From contig JBDSOT010000039.1 in assembly GCA_039914705.1 (NCBI GenBank), positions 1 through 10,384 of the forward strand: DNA of 10,384 nucleotides, read 5' to 3'. Under the pieces are notes generated by a model that searched no databases, was not told the origin of the DNA, and saw only the letters and a list, made by a program, of their open reading frames with translations. The position numbers and the translations under genes were made by a program. Within the stretch, counting starts at the first letter, position 1, and each line of letters starts with the position of its first letter. The stretch is from JBDSTW01 sp039914705. Its GTDB lineage: Bacteria > Pseudomonadota > Gammaproteobacteria > SURF-13. Positions 6,963-10,384 of the stretch are shown here, one piece after another.

Positions 6963-7954
6963 GCGCGGCCATTTACGCCCCGCGCAGTCACACTCCGGTC
7001 ACCGCCAGCGACCGGCTGGGGATGACCTTGTTTTTTGCCGTGGTGGTGCATGCGGCGCTGATTCTCGGCATCAGCCTGAGCGGTCTTGACGTAAAACCTC
7101 TGCGCACTGCCCTGCCAACCATCGAGATAACCTTGGTCACCACGAGTTCTCCGCTGACACCGAAAAAACCGGATTATCTGGCCCAGGCTAACCAGGAAGG
7201 CGGCAGTCCGAGCGAGGCCCCGGAAATCATAACAAGCCCTCCTCCGGCCAGTACGCCGTTGCCGGAACCGGAGCCTGTGATCGCTATGACACCCGCGCCA
7301 ACTCCGCTGCCTCAGGAATTGGTAGCGCAATTGCCCGCCGCACCGGAACCGATCCCGGAGGCCGCGCCCGTCGAGACACCTGCGTCCGAACCTGAAATCG
7401 AGGTAATGACCCAAGTCAAACCGTCCAAGGCAAAGCCGGTGGCCCCGGTCAAGCCCAAAGCCAAGGCGCGCGCCGCGCCGCCGCCTCCTGCTGCGATACG
7501 CGCCACACCATCGGCGGCGGATTTGATCAATCGCAGCATGCAGATCGCGAGCCTGAGCGCGCAGGTGGCCGAGTCAACCAAGGCTTATGCGAAGCGTCCC
7601 CGCATGAAGGCCATCTCGGCAAGCACGCAGGAATTCAAGTACGCGAGCTACATGGAGGCGTGGCGCACCAAGGTCGAACGCATCGGCAACCTCAATTATC
7701 CCGATGAGGCAAAACGCCTTAATCTGTCCGGCAATCTACGGCTGGATGTGGCCCTTAACGCCGACGGCAGTATCAACAAGATCGATCTGACACTCTCCTC
7801 CGGACACAAGGTTCTGGATGACGCCGCCATTGCCATCGTAAAGCTCGCCGCGCCCTACGGCCCGTTTCCGGATGACATTAAAAAGGACATCGACATCCTG
7901 CACATCGTGCGCACCTGGCAGTTCCTGCCGAATAATCGCCTATCCAGTAAATAG
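6959..7954 (+). CDS. Energy transducer TonB (TonB3-like)
   Basis: Links the proton-motive force at the inner membrane to outer-membrane receptors. I place the start at GTG 6959 (331 residues), which overlaps the previous stop in GTGA; the open frame extends upstream to 6827, but that part has no TonB features and lies inside the previous gene. Domains: cytoplasmic tail 1-20; membrane helix about 21-41 with H31 in the position of the functional TonB helix histidine; a long Pro/Ala/Glu/Lys-rich periplasmic spacer about 64-185; and a TonB C-terminal domain about 225-330 with LNYPDEAKRLNLSGNLRLDV, SSGHKVLDDAAIAIV and the closing RTWQFLP. The same position in Pseudomonas holds tonB3, reported as needed for twitching motility. 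The adjacent pil genes make a similar role possible. No exbB/exbD or receptor gene is nearby. Confidence 0.92.
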   Translation: MSAAIYAPRSHTPVTASDRLGMTLFFAVVVHAALILGISLSGLDVKPLRTALPTIEITLVTTSSPLTPKKPDYLAQANQEGGSPSEAPEIITSPPPASTPLPEPEPVIAMTPAPTPLPQELVAQLPAAPEPIPEAAPVETPASEPEIEVMTQVKPSKAKPVAPVKPKAKARAAPPPPAAIRATPSAADLINRSMQIASLSAQVAESTKAYAKRPRMKAISASTQEFKYASYMEAWRTKVERIGNLNYPDEAKRLNLSGNLRLDVALNADGSINKIDLTLSSGHKVLDDAAIAIVKLAAPYGPFPDDIKKDIDILHIVRTWQFLPNNRLSSK

Positions 7955-7967
7955 CCCGGGCATTTAA

Positions 7968-7984
7968 CCCTTGTCTCGCAAGGG
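7968..7984 (+). other. Stem-loop between tonB and yqgE
   Basis: CCCTTG and CAAGGG pair perfectly around a five-base loop (TCTCG), 13 bases after the tonB stop and 23 before the yqgE start. The bases that follow (CCTCTTCG) are not a T-tract, so a Rho-independent terminator is unlikely. An RNA processing or stability hairpin, or a partial attenuator, is possible. No clear Shine-Dalgarno lies between it and yqgE. Confidence 0.45.
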
Positions 7985-8007
7985 CCTCTTCGCCGATACT
8001 TAGCACC

Positions 8008-8574
8008 ATGATGATCGAACCGGGTTATCTGAAAAATCACTTCCTGATCGCCATGCCGACCTTGGCCCAGCCCGATTTTTTTCAGACCGTGACGTATATC
8101 TGCGAACACAACAGCGATGGGGCGATGGGAATAGTGATCAATCGCCCGCTCACGCTCAGCCTCGGCGAAATTCTGAACAATCTGAAACTTGACGTCGTTA
8201 CACCGCAAATTGCCCTGCAACCCGTTTATCTCGGTGGCCCGGTGCGGCGAGAACGCGTGTTCGTCATTCACGAAATGCCCTGGCAGGGAGAATTGACCTT
8301 ACCCGTCACCGACACCATCGGCGTAACCACTTCGCGTGACATCCTCGCCGCCATGGCGCAGGGCGAATACACCGGCCAGACCTTGGTAGCACTTGGCTAC
8401 GCAGGCTGGGGCGAAGGCCAACTCGAACAGGAAATCGCCGCCAACGCCTGGCTCAGCCAGGAGGCTGATCAGCGCATCTTGTTCGATACGCCCGATGAAC
8501 GGCGCTGGCAGGAGGCGGCGAAGTTATTGGGCGTCGACATCAGCCGCCTGTCGGGCGAGGTGGGGCACGCATGA
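8008..8574 (+). CDS. yqgE: YqgE/AlgH family protein (UPF0301)
   Basis: Conserved cytosolic protein of 188 residues, the usual size. Family motifs are strong: LKNHFLIAMPTL near the N-terminus (8-19), HNSDGAMGIVINRPL (34-48), PVYLGGPVRRERVFVIHE (72-89), and the C-terminal GYAGWGEGQLEQEIAANAWL (130-149). The molecular function is not settled. In Pseudomonas it was named AlgH for an effect on alginate, and many bacteria keep it directly upstream of ruvX, as here. There are two adjacent possible ATGs (8008 and 8011). Its stop overlaps the ruvX start by four bases (ATGA), implying coupled translation. Confidence 0.95.
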   Translation: MMIEPGYLKNHFLIAMPTLAQPDFFQTVTYICEHNSDGAMGIVINRPLTLSLGEILNNLKLDVVTPQIALQPVYLGGPVRRERVFVIHEMPWQGELTLPVTDTIGVTTSRDILAAMAQGEYTGQTLVALGYAGWGEGQLEQEIAANAWLSQEADQRILFDTPDERRWQEAAKLLGVDISRLSGEVGHA

Positions 8575-9005
8575 ACCAAGCCTTGCAAACGCTGATGGGT
8601 TTTGACTACGGTGCCAAGCGCATCGGCGTTGCCGTAGGGCAAGAGTTGACGCGCACCGCCACCCCGCTGGAAACCGTAACAGTGACCAATGCAAAACCGG
8701 ATTGGGCCGCTATCACCCGGCTTATCACGAGTTGGCAGCCGGGCGCACTCGTCGTCGGCCTGCCGTTTAACGAGGACGGCTCCGAACATGACGTAACTCG
8801 CGCGGCGCGGCGTTTCGGTCAACAATTACAGGGGCGTTATCACTTACCCGTGCACACTGTGGACGAGCGCCTGTCATCCTTCGCCGCAGAGCACATGCCG
8901 CGTCCGCACGGCGCGTCGCCGAGACACAGCAAACAGACCCTCGATAAAGTCGCCGCGCAGGTTATTTTACAGGCCTGGCTGGAACGCAGTCCCCACGAAG
9001 GATAA
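8571..9005 (+). CDS. ruvX: Putative Holliday junction resolvase / pre-16S rRNA nuclease RuvX (YqgF)
   Basis: RNase H-fold nuclease. In E. coli, YqgF is implicated in 16S rRNA 5'-end processing, and it was earlier predicted to be a Holliday junction resolvase. The 144 residues are close to the family's size (about 138). Catalytic and fold motifs: GFDYGAKRIGVAVG (10-23, D12), ALVVGLPFNEDGSE (59-72), VHTVDERLSSFAAE (94-107, acidic E99) and LDKVAAQVILQAWLE (124-138, D125). A strong GAGGTGGGG sits upstream inside yqgE. The next gene, pyrR, begins four bases after its stop. Confidence 0.95.
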   Translation: MNQALQTLMGFDYGAKRIGVAVGQELTRTATPLETVTVTNAKPDWAAITRLITSWQPGALVVGLPFNEDGSEHDVTRAARRFGQQLQGRYHLPVHTVDERLSSFAAEHMPRPHGASPRHSKQTLDKVAAQVILQAWLERSPHEG

Positions 9006-9009
9006 TGCA

Positions 9010-9510
9010 ATGATAACTTCCGACATTGATTCGCTACTTAAGCGCATGGCAGCGGAGTTAACTTCCCTCGTAAACCAGAGGTGCATAGAAGACCCGGTCA
9101 TGATCGGCATTCAGACCGGCGGCGTGTGGCTCGCACAGCGCCTGCATGATTTATTAAAAATCGGTGAGCCGTTGGGCCGACTCGACATTTCATTTTACCG
9201 CGACGACTTCACGCGCATGGGCATGAACCCGCAGGTCAAACCTTCCTATCTGCCGTTTAACCTCGATGATCGCCACATCATTCTCGTCGATGACGTCCTG
9301 CATACTGGCCGTACCATCCGCGCCGCACTCAACGAAATCTTCGACTACGGCCGGCCCGGCAGCGTAACGCTCGCCGTGCTGGTCGAACGCAGCGGGCGCG
9401 AACTGCCCATCGAGGCCGCCGTGGTCGGCCAACACCTGGAGCTTACGCGCGAGCAGCACGTGAAGCTCACCGGGCCTGATCCCCTGGGCCTTGTTGTGCA
9501 GACGCTTTAA
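9010..9510 (+). CDS. pyrR: Pyrimidine regulator PyrR (phosphoribosyltransferase family; possible uracil phosphoribosyltransferase)
   Basis: Type I phosphoribosyltransferase-fold protein that senses pyrimidine nucleotides. In Bacillus it binds pyr mRNA and also makes UMP from uracil and PRPP. The 166 residues include IGIQTGGVWLAQRL (32-45), the SFYRDDFTRMG segment (61-71) and a complete PRPP loop ILVDDVLHTGRTIRAA (91-106). The start has AAGGA (8998-9002) seven bases upstream, placed across the end of ruvX. The stop overlaps the pyrB ATG by one base (TAATG). Whether this proteobacterial PyrR regulates by attenuation, by DNA binding or through an effect on PyrB cannot be read from the sequence. 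No leader with anti-terminator structure fits in the gaps around it. Confidence 0.95.
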   Translation: MITSDIDSLLKRMAAELTSLVNQRCIEDPVMIGIQTGGVWLAQRLHDLLKIGEPLGRLDISFYRDDFTRMGMNPQVKPSYLPFNLDDRHIILVDDVLHTGRTIRAALNEIFDYGRPGSVTLAVLVERSGRELPIEAAVVGQHLELTREQHVKLTGPDPLGLVVQTL

Positions 9511-10384
9511 TGAGGCAGGGCAACATTCAACTCGACCAGCACGGGCACCTGCGTCACTTCCTCACCGTTGAAGGACTCCAGCGCTCCCTGCTGACGGAGA
9601 TCCTGGACACTGCCGAGTCCTTCGCCGGCGTGGCCGAGCAAACCGTGAAGAAGGTGCCGCTGTTGCGCGGCAAGACTATCGTCAATTTATTCTTCGAGGC
9701 CAGCACGCGCACGCGCATCACCTTCGAACTTGCCGCCAAGCGCCTGTCTGCAGATGTGCTCAACATCAATATCAACACCTCATCCAGCAGCAAGGGCGAA
9801 ACCCTGCTCGACATGTTGCGGAATCTTGAGGCCATGCACGTCGACATGTTCATCGTGCGCCATGCTGAGAGCGGCGCGGCGCATTTTATCGCGCGCCATG
9901 CCGCCCCCCATATCAGCGTGATCAATGCCGGTGACGGCAGCCATGCCCACCCCACGCAGGCCATGCTCGACATGTTTACCATCCGCCGTCACAAGGGTGA
10001 GTTCGCGCCGCTACGCGTGGCCATCGTCGGCGACATTCTGCACTCGCGCGTGGCGCGCTCGCAGATCCACGCGCTGACCACGCTGGGTGTCACCGAGGTG
10101 CGCGTCATCGCGCCCAAGACCCTGTTGCCGGCCGCGATCGAGACACTTGGCGTACATGTCTACCACGATCTGCGCGAAGGTCTGCGCGATGTCGATGTCA
10201 TTATGATGCTGCGCCTGCAGCGCGAGCGCATGCAGGGCGCGCTGCTGCCGAGCGAGCATGAATATTTTCAACTCTACGGGCTCACCGAGGCCAAGCTCGC
10301 CCGCGCCAAGCCCGATGCCATCGTCATGCACCCGGGGCCGATCAATCGCGGCGTCGAGATCGACTCACAGGTCGCCGACGGTCC
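9510..10384 (+). CDS. pyrB: Aspartate carbamoyltransferase catalytic subunit PyrB (3' end beyond window)
   Basis: Catalyses carbamoyl phosphate plus L-aspartate to N-carbamoyl-L-aspartate, the committed step of pyrimidine synthesis. About 291 codons are present with no stop; the family in Pseudomonas is about 334, so roughly the last 40 residues are missing. The ATG overlaps the pyrR stop (TAATG) with no separate ribosome site, so re-initiation is likely. Motifs: QHGHLRHFLTVEGL (10-23), VKKVPLLRGKTIVNLFF (46-62), the carbamoyl phosphate loop EASTRTR (63-69), SSSSKGE (91-97), RH at 117-118, HPTQ (147-150), VAIVGDILHSRVARS (170-184), MLRLQRERMQG and MHPGPINRGVEID near the edge. The sequence follows the Pseudomonas class A enzyme closely, in which PyrB works in a dodecamer with an inactive dihydroorotase homologue, usually encoded next. 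That gene would be just outside the window. Confidence 0.97.
   Translation, partial: MRQGNIQLDQHGHLRHFLTVEGLQRSLLTEILDTAESFAGVAEQTVKKVPLLRGKTIVNLFFEASTRTRITFELAAKRLSADVLNININTSSSSKGETLLDMLRNLEAMHVDMFIVRHAESGAAHFIARHAAPHISVINAGDGSHAHPTQAMLDMFTIRRHKGEFAPLRVAIVGDILHSRVARSQIHALTTLGVTEVRVIAPKTLLPAAIETLGVHVYHDLREGLRDVDVIMMLRLQRERMQGALLPSEHEYFQLYGLTEAKLARAKPDAIVMHPGPINRGVEIDSQVADG

Noticed and set aside
6836..7414. 192-codon minus-strand open frame opposite the Gx/tonB genes
   Set aside because: Composition is Arg/Gly/Cys-rich and irregular, with no recognisable domain. It is explained by the reverse complement of the Pro/Ala-rich tonB coding sequence.
9554..9982. 142-codon minus-strand open frame inside pyrB
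   Set aside because: It lies opposite highly conserved ATCase motifs (EASTRTR, SSKGE, HPTQ), is Met/Ser/Arg-rich and has no known domain.
1..10384. Defence system, prophage, insertion sequence, CRISPR array, tRNA or rRNA
   Set aside because: Nearly all of the sequence is assigned to conserved housekeeping, motility or redox families. I saw no transposase, terminal repeats, repeat-spacer pattern or RNA gene.

Overview
The window looks like a chromosomal segment of a non-enteric gammaproteobacterium. Two things point there. The first is the gene order: pilG-H-I-J on the minus strand, divergent from gshB ... tonB - yqgE - ruvX - pyrR - pyrB on the plus strand. As I recall the published genome, this is the same backbone as Pseudomonas aeruginosa PA0402-PA0411. 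The second is the glutamate-cysteine ligase, which is of the 'ferrooxidans' type typical of Acidithiobacillus, Nitrosococcus and Thioalkalivibrio-like bacteria rather than the E. coli type. A sulfur- or ammonia-oxidiser-like or otherwise environmental lineage is therefore plausible, but I cannot name the species.

Left part (1-2274, minus strand): the start of the Pil-Chp chemosensory operon that controls type IV pilus extension, retraction and twitching. Read in transcription order it is pilG (response regulator), pilH (response regulator), pilI (CheW-like adaptor) and pilJ (methyl-accepting receptor, cut by the window edge).

Centre (2275-2528): a divergent intergenic region of about 250 bp, AT-rich, with a perfect 12-bp palindrome and a separate stem-loop. 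It must hold the promoters of both the pil operon and the gsh operon.

Right part (2529-10384, plus strand, all genes co-directional): gshA and gshB (both steps of glutathione synthesis); then a three-gene group of apbE (lipoprotein flavin transferase), a small membrane-anchored NusG domain II protein and a Gx-family membrane transporter; then tonB, yqgE/algH, ruvX, pyrR and pyrB (partial). Several junctions overlap by 1-4 bases (apbE/NusG_II, Gx/tonB, yqgE/ruvX, pyrR/pyrB), which suggests translational coupling and long co-transcription. No intrinsic terminator with a clear T-tract was seen inside the run.

Compared with the Pseudomonas layout, the additions are gshA in front of gshB and the apbE-NusG_II-Gx group between gshB and tonB. 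The second is the most interesting part: it is a periplasmic flavinylation/redox-type cassette with no visible flavinylated substrate gene in the window. All other genes are well-conserved families. No mobile element, CRISPR array, tRNA or rRNA was seen.
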